A DNA stretch of 64,000 nt from Dryococelus australis (GCA_029891345.1 CM056995.1:213789047-213853046), one strand, 5' to 3'; counted from the first letter of the stretch, positions 10,291-20,699 are shown. A program made the numbers and translations. Notes: generated by a model not told the origin, from the sequence alone.

Positions 10291-11050
10291 TTAAACCCAT
10301 CTGAGTTAGTTTGAGAAAAACTTAATTTACAAATTTTTCTCAATTTTAAAAGAGTATGAAAGGGAACATGATTATTTTTTTTTAAATTTTATTAATAATA
10401 ATAATTAACACTGAAACTCAATACATTTACTTAAATAACGCTTTGAAAACCAAATTGATAATATTCCTCAATTTTAAAGTAAAATTAGTTTTGTCATAAT
10501 AAGTATTTTGTCGCAGAAAAAAATCGTGAGCTTCTAACAAATTGTTTTTACCTACCATTCAAATCACATAACAGAATGTCCTTTTAAAAGCCCAGGGAAC
10601 CCCTAAATAACTGTTTTTTCGCATAAACGTATATTTTCATTAGCTATGCCTCACCCATTCTGAGTTATTATAAAAGCCTAAGCGGACACCCAAATAAGTT
10701 GTAGTGCCCCGACGGCTACGAGCCTCGAGAGCAGAGCAGAGTAGAGTAGAGCAGAACAGAGAGAATGTTTGACAAGTTATTTTTCGCAAACTTATCAAAC
10801 TCTGCGGTTCCTGCAGCAGGAAGCTGTATCCGTTCTGATACTGCCTGCGGTGATTTTTGCACCGCGTGATTGTGACTCAAACCACTTTCTGACGGGAAGT
10901 ACGTCCTGTTTTTCACGACATTCCCGTCCCATGACTCCAGAATCACGCGCTGTATCACGCGCCTATTTTCCAGTCACATGATTTCAATATCACACTTTGG
11001 GGCCGTGTGCAAAGCTTCAGTTTATTGGCTGACGCCCTGACCTCGTACTC
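10291..11050. other. Intergenic sequence, LTR- or promoter-like in part
   Basis: 10,300-10,690 is AT-rich with nothing recognisable. From 10,698 the sequence turns GC-rich, starts TGTAGTGCCCCGACGGC and has AGAGCAGAGTAGAG repeats. An inverted CCAAT box (ATTGG) is near 11,025. A solo LTR or promoter fragment is possible, but no matching end or target duplication was found. Confidence 0.3.
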
Positions 11051-11053
11051 TTA

Positions 11054-11278
11054 TTGTTGGGAGACTTTTCCCCCTCTACAATCAAATCATTAAATTATGC
11101 CTCGCCCAGCCTGGAGGAGGAAGACTTCACTTCGAATGCCTGGGACGGCTTCGCTGACCAACGCCTGAGAGACCACTGCCTCGATTACTGCGGCTTAATC
11201 ATGACATTTTTTTTAACGTTATTAATCTATTTTATTACCTTCGCCACGTCAGCTGTCTCAGACTCGCACAGTAAGTGA
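11054..11278 (+). other. Open segment with hydrophobic C-terminus, unassigned
   Basis: A 74-codon frame with an acidic N-terminal half and a C-terminal hydrophobic run, GLIMTFFLTLLIYFITFATS. It ends close to CACAGTAAGTG, a reasonable splice-donor match. It could be a first coding exon of a membrane or secreted protein, or chance. No homolog is recognised and no acceptor was tied to it. Confidence 0.2.
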
Positions 11279-11279
11279 T

Positions 11280-11820
11280 TGCATATTTGCACTTGTATCT
11301 CTTGCCAGGTTTTAAATTAATTAAATGTGTTAAATTGATTTAGTTTATTTCTTATTGAGTGTTTGTGCTCATCCCTAGACCGCTCGGGCACAAGACTTGT
11401 TTGTTTGCAAAATGTCAATAATCGTTACTCATGACCCAGTGAATAACAAGTATTTTAAAAGCAAAGGTGTATCATTCAGGCTTATTAACTGTGACATGGT
11501 TTGACAGGTATTCTCCCGCAGGCAATAATATATAACGGTAAAATACTTTGAAAGTCTTTCTTAAATACATTTTTGAAGTGTGCTAATTGGCGCGGTCGCG
11601 TCTTTTTCACAGCGCAGAGTAATTTGCTAAAAGATTATTTGAAAACCACCTTTTGAAATGTCCGGTTATTCCTAAGTTGGTAGGACTGTCCTAACGGTAA
11701 TTTACTGCCTAATAAGCCACTATTGGAACGCACGCGCGTTATTGTTGTATTCGAGGGGTGGTGAAATCCATGCCAGTTATTATTATTTCCTCGAGACTTT
11801 CCATTGAAATAGGGTTAGGC
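11280..11820. other. No gene seen
   Basis: Mixed-composition intergenic sequence. On the minus strand near 11,395 a short tRNA-like phrase (CCCGAGCGGTCTAGGG) occurs without a B box. Confidence 0.4.
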
Positions 11821-11828
11821 GGAGACTA

Positions 11829-11866
11829 CATAAAATTGCTGGGAAGTCCCCACTCCTTTACAGTTT
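11829..11866 (+). promoter_or_regulatory. TATA/initiator core promoter candidate ahead of the tandem array
   Basis: CATAAAAT is followed by TTTACAGTTT. The first T of the TATA-like box (11,831) lies exactly 31 bases before the A of ACAGT (11,862), the usual arthropod spacing. GC-richer leader sequence follows to about 12,030, then the 118-bp tandem array. Transcription across the array is an inference. Confidence 0.45.
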
Positions 11867-11929
11867 GTCATAGACCTCCAGTGTGTGAAGTTGTACGTCG
11901 GTCGCTCTGAAGTTACTTCGTCTCCGCGC

Positions 11930-12040
11930 TGCGTCTCCTGCCAACTTCACGACTCCCCGAGATTGATTAGTAGTGAGAAAGAGTCGCACCTGGACCAGCG
12001 AACATCGGCATCAACATACAGTCCAGACTGACTGACTAAT
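11930..12040. repeat. Leader segment, copy 1 (second copy at 13,125-13,220)
   Basis: CTCCTGCC...CTTCA...GACTC is followed by GCGAACATCG and then CAGTCCAGA. The same series recurs at 13,125-13,220 (CTCCTGCC, GAGTC, GCGAACATCG, CAGTCCAGA). In both places the segment immediately precedes a block of TTTTAAA-rich tandem units, which suggests that leader plus array was duplicated as one block. Confidence 0.65.
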
Positions 12041-12835
12041 TTCAACTATTTTTTTTTTACAATCGTTTTAAAGACATATTCGATTAGTTTTAAACATATT
12101 CGGAGTAGATTTAAATCGTCATTACTTGTTTTACATTCACTTTAGATTCAGGTTTAATTAATTTATGAGTTGATTAACAATCGTTTTTAATAAATTGAGA
12201 TTCGCTTTAAAGTTTTTTCGGACTTGATTTAAATCGTGATTATTTGTTTTACATCTGTTCTAGATTCGGGTGTAATTAATTTATGAGTTTTTAATAAATT
12301 GAGATTCGTTTTAAAGTTATTTCGGATTTGATTTAAATTGTGGTTACTTGTTTTACATTCGTTCTGGATTCGGGTTTAATTAATTTCGGAGTGGATTTTC
12401 AATATATTTTAATAAATTGAGATTCGTTTTAAAGTAATGCTGCATTTGATTTAAATCGTGATTTCTTGTTTTCCATTCATTCTAGATTCGGATTTAATTA
12501 ATTACAGAGTTGATTTACGATAGTTTTTAACGAATTGACATTCGTTTTAAAGTAATTTCGCACTTGATTCAAATCGTGATTACTTGTTTTACATTCATTC
12601 TAGATTCGGGTTTAAATAATATATAAGTTTATTTGCAATTGTTTTTAATAAATTGAGATTCGTTTTAAAGTTATTGTGATTATATTTTTACATTAGTTCT
12701 ATATTTGGGTTTATTAAATTTAGTAGTTGATTTACAATCATTTCTAATAAATTGATATTAATTTTAAAGTTATTTCGCACCTGATTTAATCGTTATTACT
12801 TAATTTACATTCATTCTAGACTCGGGTTTCATTAA
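12041..12835. repeat. Tandem array 1, about 118-bp unit, about 6-7 copies
   Basis: The anchor AATAAATTGAGATTCG or a close variant starts at about 12,189, 12,293, 12,411, 12,529, 12,647 and 12,746. Several spacings are 118 bp and two are shorter because of internal deletions. Each unit also has TTTTAAAGTTATTTCG, GATTTAAATCGTGATTACT, TAGATTCGGGTTTAATTAA. The array is strongly AT-rich with no coding potential. Confidence 0.92.
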
Positions 12836-12845
12836 TTTTGTATCT

Positions 12846-13105
12846 GTTTAACATTTATGTTTAATTTTAGAGTTGTTATAATTGCTTTCTAAATTTTGTT
12901 TATTAAATAAATTGGTAACTTTTAAATTATGTTTTACAATAATTTTAAAATTCGTGTTTAAAGGTGATTTTAAAATAATTTCGTAACTGTTTAACATTTG
13001 TGTTTAAATTCGGAGTCATTTTAGTTGCTTTTTAAAACATTATACATTAAATAAAGTGATAACTTTTTAATTGTGTTTTAAAATAATTTTAATACATGTG
13101 TTTAA
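12846..13105. repeat. Dimer of a related ~143-bp unit
   Basis: Units start GTTTAACATTT at about 12,846 and 12,989. Both contain ATTAAATAAA..TGATAAC-like sequence and TTTTACAATAATTTTAAA-like sequence. They share TTTTAAA/TTCGGAGT words with the flanking arrays and may be a divergent branch of the same satellite. Confidence 0.75.
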
Positions 13106-13124
13106 TTTCCCCTGCCTGCCTTCA

Positions 13125-13220
13125 CCTCCTGCCTTCAAGAGTCTTCATTATAAAGCTGTCCAATGGAAATCGTCCTTGCGAACATCGATACTAACACCCA
13201 GTCCAGAATGTCTACTTTAA
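13125..13220. repeat. Leader segment, copy 2
   Basis: Second copy of the segment at 11,930-12,040, ending GCGAACATCGATACTAACACC and CAGTCCAGA. Array 2 follows it, just as array 1 follows copy 1. Confidence 0.65.
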
Positions 13221-13269
13221 ACTATAAGTTACTAAATAGTTTTAACACAAGTGTTTAATTAAGATCTGA

Positions 13270-13790
13270 AGGGTAGTTATATGTTTCAAAATCATTTTAA
13301 AAACATTTTTCTTTTCATTTTAAACATTTTCAAAGTTGTTTTAAATTTGTATTTGTTTGGTTAGAGAGTTTTAGTTTCATGTTAAATACATTGACATCTG
13401 TTTTACAATAGCTTTAAAAACATTTTTCGGCTAGTTTTCAACATTTTCAAAGTTGTTTTAAACTTGTATTTATTTGGTTCGGGAGTTTTAGTTTCGTGAA
13501 ATACATTAACATATCTTTTGTAATAGTTTGAAAGACATCTTTGGTTAGTTTTAAACACTTTTCGGAGTTGTTTTAAAATTGTAGTTATTTGGTTTGAGAG
13601 TTTTAGCTTCATGTTAAATACACTGACATCTGTTTTACAATCATTTTAAAAACATTTTTCGGCTAGTTTTTAAACATTTTCGGAGTTGTTTTAAATTTGT
13701 GTTTAATTGGTGTGAGTGTTTTATATTAGTGTTAAATAAATTGTCATCTGTATTACAATAGTTTCACATGTGTTTCACTAATTTTTAAAA
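13270..13790. repeat. Tandem array 2, about 117-bp unit, about 4 copies
   Basis: The anchor ACATTTTC(A/G)(A/G)AGTTGTTTTAAA starts at about 13,324, 13,441, 13,555 and 13,674, spacings 117, 114 and 119 bp. Units also share GAGTTTTAGTTTCATGTTAAATACA. The unit length is nearly that of array 1, and shared words suggest a common origin. Confidence 0.92.
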
Positions 13791-14100
13791 TTCATGTTTA
13801 AATGTTAACTTAGAAAATATATACTATATGTGTTTATGACACACAAATAGGCATTTTTAGCATTATATATTACAAATCGGTATAAGTTATGTCTCATAAA
13901 AAGTATGTTTTATAATTATTAATTTAAAAATAGATTTGAGTGTTAAATTAAAAAAAAAAGCTATCTTGAAACTTTTATTATAACATGAAAATACACTCAT
14001 GCTTTTATTCAATATTAACATAATAGCTTTCAATATGCAGAAAGGATCAGGGGGGGGGGGGGGTTAAAATTAAAACATAAACAATTAAATTTTCACATAT
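13791..14100. other. AT-rich spacer with a 14-base G run
   Basis: A G14 tract at 14,050-14,063 breaks otherwise AT-rich sequence. The left end of Polinton B should lie in or near here, but I could not pair it with a terminal inverted repeat on the right. Confidence 0.6.
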
Positions 14101-14119
14101 TTATTATATGCTAAAGTAC

Positions 14120-14720
14120 ATCACTTTACACATGGTACACTTCCACATTCATTTTGAGAGAGACAAGTATTTACAGCCTCGAAATCTTGATCCTGGTTAA
14201 TTTCGAAGTAGTTGCATTTTCTTCGTCGATATGTTTTAGACTTTTCAAAAGTTGTTTGAGTTCTCACATCTTTACTGCAGTTTGGAGCATATAATACAAT
14301 ATTATCAATGACAGCAGGAAAACTCTCTTGATGTGCAAAACTTCATCCACTGTGCAGGTAATGTGGTATTTGGTAGCATAAAATTAACTGCACACTTATT
14401 TAAATCGGAACACTGGATCAGTTCATGGGTTTCCCATTACCTAATGGAATATCAGTTATACAAAAATGGAAAATCGAATCGCAGCTCTCACTAAACTGGC
14501 ATATTATTCCACTGGACCAAAATGAATAGTCAACTCTAGATTTCCCAGGAGTTACAGACATATTTGGGTTGGCTGGAAGAAAGAAACTCGTGTTCACAGT
14601 ATAAAAACCAAACTGATACTGAGAAAAAACCACTTTTTCTCCTCTACAAAACAACATCGAAACAGCTTTGAATGCAATAAACACTTCAAGAACTTGGTCA
14701 TGTTAATTTTACAACTTGAC
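14120..14720 (-). pseudogene. Unassigned Cys-containing protein relic, Polinton B left end
   Basis: Read on the minus strand, an 88-codon open segment (14,684-14,418) ends in FCITDIPLGNGKP. It continues in a shifted frame with CSDLNKCAVNFMLPNTTLP, then in a third with SFPAVIDNIVLYAPNCSKD and a C-terminus containing KCNYFEI and NECGSVPCVK before a stop near 14,130. The regular change of frame with sustained coding-like sequence shows a real, decayed gene. The paired cysteines suggest metal binding or disulfides. I do not recognise the family. Its place after the capsid genes is consistent with a structural or accessory Polinton protein. Confidence 0.45.
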
Positions 14721-14950
14721 TTTTCCTCACAAATTTTTCTTTATTATTTTAATTTTTATATGCACAAAACAGTTAGCTGAGACACATCCACTAATCAGTA
14801 TATACTCATTGACTGCTTTCAAAACATGAACATCCACTCCTCACCCTCCCCTCCTTACTGCAGGCATTGCTAACCACTGAAGTATTAGTCTTAAATTGTC
14901 AAATAAGGGTTTCTCATCGTTGATACCGCCCTCCTCCTCCTCTTCACCTC
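14721..14950. other. Short gap between Polinton B relics
   Basis: AT-rich and then C/T-rich (CCCTCCTCCTCCTCTTC near 14,930). No gene seen. Confidence 0.5.
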
Positions 14951-14964
14951 AATCCATTATCAGT

Positions 14965-15440
14965 TACTATTTGTACATTAATTTAGAATTTTCACCTGCT
15001 GAATAGATGGGTGATGTGCAACCAAACATTTGAATTTGACGTACCTTTGTGAACAAAGGACAATTATAGTCTGTTTGCTAATCAATTACTTTTCCCTTCT
15101 GCACACTTGATAGAATGCATTTTTGATCAAGTCGACACATGTATACTTCCTAATTATTTAGGCAGTGTTTGCAGATATCCTCTATATTCTCATAGTCAAT
15201 ACAACCACTCTACCAAACTAAACCATGATAATTTTTTGTAATCCAAGTGTTTGTTTTCTTATATTTGTGACTTACGTGTTTCCAGTCGAAGGGTACTTTG
15301 AAATTAAACACTTATTGTGTAGTTGTTTAAGTCTGTAACACCTATTTCCTTAATGAAAAACCTACATGGAGTCTGAAATCTATGTATGTTGTAGACCATG
15401 TTGATTCATCAACTGTTTGTGAGTGACTGATTAACGTTAG
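14965..15440 (-). pseudogene. Conserved Polinton-associated protein relic (unassigned)
   Basis: Minus-strand reading starts at TTYIDFRLHVGFSLRK, shifts frame, and continues NFKVPFDWKHVSHKY, TWITKNYHGLVW, SGCIDYENIEDICKHCL and VYMCRLDQKCILSSV. The pattern of a short strand-like N-terminus, WITKNYHGL-type block and Cys-containing tail matches, from memory, a conserved protein often next to Polinton capsid genes in insects. I cannot name its activity; a nuclease-like fold is a guess. At least four stops and one frameshift break it. It follows the major capsid remnant without a gap, as expected for a shared late transcript. Confidence 0.45.
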
Positions 15441-15620
15441 TACTTTAACCAACTTATCTCTAACATTATAGCTTGCTAATCTGCCATGTATTATTAATGC
15501 ATGAGCGTGAGTATTTTCAGGAACATATGTGTATACATCTGGTTTGTATACATGTATCTCAGTGTTGGTGATAGTATACTCATAAGCTACAGGCTGCTCA
15601 ACATTAAGTATGTTTTCCAT
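15435..15620 (-). pseudogene. Major capsid protein remnant with large internal deletion, Polinton B
   Basis: ATG at 15,620 on the minus strand opens MENILNVEQPVAYEYTI, which fits the N-terminus of the insect Polinton double-jelly-roll capsid protein as I remember it. After about 30 residues comes VPENTHAHALIIHGRL with SYNVRDKLVKVL, which fits the C-terminal end of the same protein. Only about 60 residues remain of a protein usually several hundred long, so the middle appears deleted in frame. The frame then runs into the next relic. Position right after the penton gene supports the call. The family assignment is from memory of sequence pattern. Confidence 0.42.
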
Positions 15621-15872
15621 CTCTATTTACTATATATTCTAAGTCACTTAGAAACAGTTTGTTGAATCGTGTTAACCTCTTGGACTTCCCAACTGAACTA
15701 ACCACTTTACAATTGTATTTGGGTCATTTTATAGTTTTTTCTTTGAAACATAGTTCTTAACAGAATCTCCCACTTTCTTAACTGAGTCGCCTTCTCTACA
15801 TCCATATTGACTATGATACACAATCCCCATTTTATTACATTTCACCCAATGCAAGTTTTGATATACTATTCA

Positions 15873-16490
15873 CTATTCTTTCAAGTGAAAATGCACAGTA
15901 ACTTGTTCGTTTCTAAAGTTTATAAGTTTACAGTTTTGATCAACAATTGTAACAATTAATTCATCTAAAAGTTTAACTATTACTTGAAGATAAAGAAAAG
16001 TACTTGGTTTTTCAATTATTATGTATCCTTGTGCGACTGAACATGTAAATTCATGCAGTGTGTTTGTTGGTTTTCCATTCAAATACAAACCACCAATGAT
16101 ATTTAAATTCATACAACACACATTAACTGCCAGAATGTTAACTTAGGTGGATGATTCGTGTAGTTGGTCTGCTGGATAAATTGGCATTTTGTAACCTAAC
16201 ATTGATGCAACTGGATCATTTTGCATGAAATCAATATCTACTTTACTGTGCATTAGAGAACTTAATGTGTTTGGATTGCCTTGTAACACAAACTTGTCAT
16301 TTTCAGGAACACCAGTCTTTATGTAACTTTCCAGGTCTTCAATTTCATATGACCCAACAGGTACAATTATTGTGTTTTTCTCATCAATAATAAGTAATGT
16401 GAACAATTGACTGTGTGTGTCCACATTGGGAATACTGTTATACATTACAAACTCAATGGAACTGATTTGCCACTCACCATGTAAATTCAA
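15873..16490 (-). pseudogene. Minor capsid (penton) protein, Polinton B
   Basis: Single minus-strand frame of about 205 codons with one internal stop at 16,143-16,145. Blocks in order: MNLHGEWQISSIEFVMYNSI, VPVGSYEIEDLESYI, LMHSKVDIDFM, MLGYKMPIYPADQL, then GLYLNGKPTNTLHEF, AQGYIIIEKPSTFLYLQV, VDQNCKLINFRNEQVTVHFH. These match the single-jelly-roll penton protein of Polintons, which would occupy capsid vertices. Length is close to normal, and the gene would read fully but for the one stop. It is the best preserved structural gene here and a good probe for relatives. Confidence 0.8.
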
Positions 16491-16599
16491 TGGTTGAAAA
16501 TAAACTGAGCACAGTTACAGTGAGTTACCACTTACAATCAACATAATTTACATTTTACTAACATGTTTTACTGCTGCATTTATGCTTTTGCATACTTGC

Positions 16600-16905
16600 A
16601 TACATATGTAACCTATTTATACTTAACTACCTTAAACATAAGTATCCACAATTATATGTGTTTGTAACCATTCAGTTTCGTATTGGTACTTTAATTGCAC
16701 ATTCTTTAAATAGTCATGTATTTCAATTGGCCATCTTAAGTCTTCAAAACTGTCATAATAAACTGCACTATGGCAGTTTTAAATTAATGCAACCCAATAT
16801 GTTCCTTAATTTTGTTTTGAGTCAAAATTAAATACCATACATTCACAAATATATGGTTTGGCGGTAAATAGTCTCTCATGAAAACTCCGCAAAATTACTG
16901 TATCT
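16600..16905 (-). pseudogene. Adenovirus-like maturation protease, Polinton B
   Basis: Minus-strand reading gives CGVFMRDYLPPN, then in a shifted frame ECMVFNFDSKQN followed by GTYWVALI, then AVYYDSFEDLRWPIEIHDYL. This is the fold and order of the adenovirus-type cysteine protease used by Polintons to mature the capsid. The family has GTHWV, where the histidine is catalytic; here the codon gives tyrosine. The catalytic cysteine region (CGHLCL type) is not found, and several stops break the frame. The gene lies between the small basic protein and the penton gene, the usual neighbourhood. Confidence 0.7.
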
Positions 16906-16929
16906 TAAGTTTCTTTACAAATACAATAA

Positions 16930-17215
16930 TGCTTCTGTCTGTGAGTGCAAGGTTTGGAAGTTAATTTAAGACTACCTGTGGTTCTGCCCTCGTTTGGAGT
17001 TTTTTTGTCCACTTCCAACTTTATATGGTTTAAGAAACACTCCCTTACCACTTGACTTAACTGCTCTAATAATTGCAGAAGCTCCACCCAGGAGTGATCC
17101 GAGACTTGCAAGTGCCGGAAATATGAATTACAATATACCGCCTTTCTTCTTCCCTTTGTGTTTTGGTTTGTGTTTTGACCTGCCAACTTCCACGCCTCTT
17201 TTCACATTTGTGCAC
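16930..17215 (-). pseudogene. Small basic, glycine-zipper protein (adenovirus pX-like position), Polinton B
   Basis: Minus-strand reading: a lysine/arginine-rich start (KRGVEVGRSKHKPKHKGKKK), a stop, a hydrophobic glycine-containing stretch (FPALASLGSLLGGASAII), then KGVFLKPYKVGSG and a basic end. Small proteins with a basic segment, a hydrophobic helix and a LKPYK-like motif occur upstream of the protease in Polintons and resemble adenovirus core peptides. A role in condensing DNA or membrane contact is inferred. One stop lies between the basic and hydrophobic halves. Confidence 0.6.
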
Positions 17216-17824
17216 ATTACTTAGTCGACAACCCAAGCCCCAAACTTTTCACGTGTTGATGTAGATGGGTTCTTCCTAATACTTGCTGCCTTATCAGCCA
17301 ATAAAGTGTCTGCAATATGTTGCTGTTTTAAATAGTTTGTTTGAGATTACGCAATGTCACGTTGCTTACACACATTATCTAATGTGTTTCTTTCCTGGTT
17401 GTTAAGTGCCAATCATTTTAAGGTTTGTTCCTGGACCACAATAGTTATATTTAGGTAAATGTAACTCAAATGGTAGTTTATTAATCAATGTGTTTAAAAC
17501 TCCTTTACCCTTTGTGATTAGTTTACTACGAGACATCAATATGTAACAGTTTTACATACAATAAATTGAATGTAATGAAACAAAGTGTATAACTACCCAT
17601 GAATGGACCAAAGTACAAAAACATAAATGAACAAAAAATGAAACATAACTAACAACTGAATGCAAATCTATAAATAAAGGGGTTTATGTAGTTTTTTATG
17701 ACAGTATGTAATGGTTTTGGGCACAATGAAGGTTATAAGGCAAAGTGTGCAACTACCTATAAATGCACCAAAGTATGAAAACATGATTGACCAGAAACAC
17801 AGTGTACTTTTATGATCAAACATA

Positions 17825-18352
17825 CGTTGCATTATAAGTGGTCCATCATCGTGTGGAAAGACATGTGTCATTATGTAACTATTAGAACATCCAAATGGCT
17901 TAAAGTTTGAAAACATGTATGTGTTTTCTAAAACAATACATCATGACAATTATCAATGTTTTTGCGAGTATTTTGTCGTCAATGATGGAATGTAGTATTT
18001 CCCTTTTAGCAGTAATGACAACATTATACATCCAAGTGATGCATTACCTAATTCAGTATTTATATATGACAATATATGGAGTGGACCACAAGGGGAAATT
18101 CAGCAATATATGAGTTCTGGGAGACATTCAAATGTCGATTGTTTTTATTTGTCACAAAATTAGGCTCGGATTCCAAAATACAATTTGCATAACAATGCAA
18201 ACATGTTAATTGTTTTCCAAATTGACAATTTAAATCTACAACACATTTACAATGATCATATTTTGGGCGATATGTCATGTACAAAGTTCAAAGAAATGTG
18301 TTTCTATTGCTGGAAACAAAAGTATTTTTTATTTCCTAGTAATTATTCCTGA
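17825..18352 (+). pseudogene. Genome-packaging ATPase (FtsK/A32-like), Polinton B
   Basis: One plus-strand frame of 176 codons contains only three stops (17,876, 17,993 and 18,161). Walker A reads SGPSSCGKT at about 17,837-17,863. GLKFENMYVFSK follows. The Walker B region is VFIYDNIWS near 18,055, where the family usually has a DD pair. Then come SSGRHSNVDCFYLSQN, ARIPKYNLHNNANMLIVF, DNLNLQHIYNDH and CFYCWKQKY. This is the ATPase that would pump DNA into the capsid. The N-terminus before Walker A is missing or unreadable. The C-terminal half matches the fragment in Polinton A (7.75-8.15 kb). Confidence 0.82.
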
Positions 18353-18449
18353 ACTTCCACTATATAAGGGTATATATCATTGTGTTTTTAACAATTTTAT
18401 ACTTCCAGATGAAGAATGAGTATCTCAAAGTTTTGACAGCGGTATAAGA

Positions 18450-19715
18450 CATAGTTGCAATACATGTTTAAGCAGAATATGCTATGGGACTTGTGACATT
18501 AATGGTCATATTTTACATAATTTTGCTGCACCAAGAAAGAATAGTGATGCAGCGAATAAGCTCTTCGTGGAAAACTTTTACAGTGTTAGATTAGAATTAT
18601 TCAAGTAACAAATTGCTGATATACAAGAGAAGTTACTGAAGTTAAGGGAATGATAATGTTTATAAGAACACGGGTGTAATTTCGAACATTTTAACCAATA
18701 TTCTGAATGATTTGCAGAGTAATGAAATTAGAATAGATGAATGTTTAGATGGGTTAACGAATGACATCATTATTATGGCAAACACACATATTACAACACA
18801 ACTTACAAAAATACAAAATAAACTGAGTTGTAATTAATGACTTGCAAATACATATTGCAAATAAATTAGATGAGGTTTTAAGTAAAATTAAAGGGGTGCA
18901 TCCTAATTGCAGTAATGTTAGGAAACCATTACATTAGGTTATATAAATAGTGTGGGGGACGTACATGATTTACTGCATAATGTCTGTCGAGATGTCATAT
19001 TTACACAATGTTATAATTGCTGTTAAGGAAAAGTATCTACAAGCTAGGGGAGCACAAATGGATCGTGGTGTTTTTTAATAAACACATATTTCATCCTGTT
19101 ACAAAAAAATTGAAAGCTGTACAGAAAACATTGGGTAAAGGCACCCGCTCCCCCCTTTTAATTACGATTGAACCATATTTGAAGATTAAAAAACCTGAAA
19201 ATGTTAAACTTTCACATTTAACTTGTAAATACTTAGCTTTGAAAAGTACTTTGGCAGCTCATAACACTACATTAGGAGTATATCGCCATGGAAAAGTATG
19301 GTTTCTTGGGGATTGTGAAATTCTGTTTTTGCCTGAAGACAAGATTCAAGTAGGCGATAATGTATTTGATGCAAGTAAAGGAATGTTTGTATTAATATTT
19401 TAGAAATTCCCAACTGTGTATTTTGAGTCTGATTTAGACAAATATAAGAAGCTTAACAGTCATACAAATGCACATTCTCGCTTAAGCAATAATGATGATC
19501 ACCCGAAATTACATTTAATGAAGCAAATTGTTGGTAGTGTAATATTTAAAGATGAAGGTAATGATAATATTTCACGCATATTTTGAGACACCCAAATGAA
19601 TTAGTGACTCTTTTGAAGTTACTTATAGGCTCAAAACAGGCTGGCAATAACACACATACTAATGAAATAGTCTCAATAATAGAGAAGCTACCCGAGGCCA
19701 GCTATACCTATTCAT
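18450..19715 (+). pseudogene. Coiled-coil plus conserved-domain protein upstream of integrase, Polinton B
   Basis: Scattered plus-strand pieces first show helical, coiled-coil-like sequence (ISNILTNILNDLQSNEIRID near 18.68 kb; IHIANKLDEVLSKIKG near 18.85 kb). The 128-codon open segment 19,017-19,403 holds KPENVKLSHLTCKYLAL, then LGVYRHG and WFLGDCEILFLPEDKIQVGD, then FDASKGMFVLIF. DLDKYKKLNSHTNAHSR and finally NELVTLLKLLIGSKQAGN with NEIVSIIEKL follow. The same order occurs in Polinton C (39.0-40.6 kb), so this is one conserved gene. Function is not known to me; a structural or DNA-associated role is a guess. Confidence 0.6.
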
Positions 19716-19719
19716 AAAC

Positions 19720-20590
19720 GAAGTTCAACAAGCTTGCCACTGAATTACATGCTCCGGTGAGAAGTTATTACTCATGTTTTAAATTATATTTTCGAAGCTG
19801 ACTTGTGTGATATGACTTTAATTTCTAAACACAACCAAGGATACAAGTATATTCTGACTGTAATTGATGTATATTCTAAATATGCTGGGGGTAACTAGTG
19901 ATAAATAAAACTGGGAAACAAGTTGCTGATACAATGTCTACTGTTTTAAAGGAGTGGACCAAGGAGTGGAATGCTTTAATCCATACTTCAAAAGTTAATG
20001 AAAACTTATGGCATCAACTATTGTCACTTATTCTGAAAAAAAATGTGCTAGAGTTGAGTGCTTCAATGAGAGTTTAAAACAGCTAATCTTCAGGTATTTT
20101 ACATCTCAGGGTATTTATAATTGGCTGGATATTTTACCTAAGGTGGAAAAATTTAGAATGGCAGGTTTCGCAGAACAATAAAGATGGCACCTGTAAATGT
20201 GAAAAATAATGATTTATTAGAGACAGTATATAATAATCCTAAAGTCATTGATGTGAGGACATCAAAGTTCAAAGTTGGCCAAAGGTTCATATATCTTAAG
20301 TCAAAGGTGTGTTTAAAAAGAAATATACTGTGAATTGGTCATATGAAATATTTTTAATTATTTCAGTTAGACATTTCTACCAAGAGTTTATTACTTGGAA
20401 AGCTACAACAACGAACCAATCACAGGTGGATTCTACAAACATGAATTACAGAAGTTCATTCACCATAAATGTATTTGGTTGATAAAATTATTACTTGTGG
20501 AAAACACAAAAGATTAGTACAATGAAAAGGGTTTCCACGATCTTAGGCTACTTGGGTGGCAAACAAGGACATTAAAGAACTGAAGTAACT
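19720..20590 (+). pseudogene. Integrase with chromodomain, Polinton B
   Basis: Starts about 19,729 with LATELHAPVRSYYSC, then FEADLCDMTLISKHNQGYKY and ILTVIDVYSKYAGG (retroviral-type catalytic core, first Asp block). Further core pieces are visible near 20,050-20,150 (ARVECFNESLKQ-like and YNWLDILPK-like residues, in shifted frames). KFKVGQRFIYLKSK marks the C-terminal SH3-like part, and YLVDKIITCGKHKRLVQ with ATWVANKDIKEL near 20,470-20,580 is a chromodomain. The protein would insert Polinton DNA. Multiple stops and frameshifts; the copy in Polinton C preserves the core better. Confidence 0.78.
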
Positions 20591-20655
20591 CTATTGCAAT
20601 GTGCGAAGTTTTGGGGGCATATACACAACTTTTGTGATATCAGGTCAGGCAGGGG

Positions 20656-20692
20656 TATAAAAGGAGGCTGCACTTCCTCAACCTTTGTCAGT
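20656..20692 (+). promoter_or_regulatory. TATA/initiator core promoter between integrase and polymerase, Polinton B
   Basis: GGTATAAAAGGAGG is a near-consensus TATA box, and TTTGTCAGTCTG supplies an arthropod-type TCAGT initiator 34 bases downstream (20,656 to 20,690). It lies between the end of the integrase and the polymerase and points toward the polymerase. A role in polymerase transcription is inferred from position. Confidence 0.55.
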
Positions 20693-20699
20693 CTGCCTC

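Noticed and set aside
10698..11280. Solo LTR starting TGTAGTGCCCC
   Set aside because: No matching end, no target duplication and no second copy; left as an unresolved segment.
11371..11400. tRNA-Leu-like phrase CCCGAGCGGTCTAGGG on the minus strand
   Set aside because: No B box, no cloverleaf and AT-rich sequence follows; not enough for a tRNA or SINE call.
15342..15620. Single 92-codon minus-strand protein taken at face value
   Set aside because: It looks like a fusion of a capsid remnant with the start of the next relic, so it is described as two pseudogene pieces.
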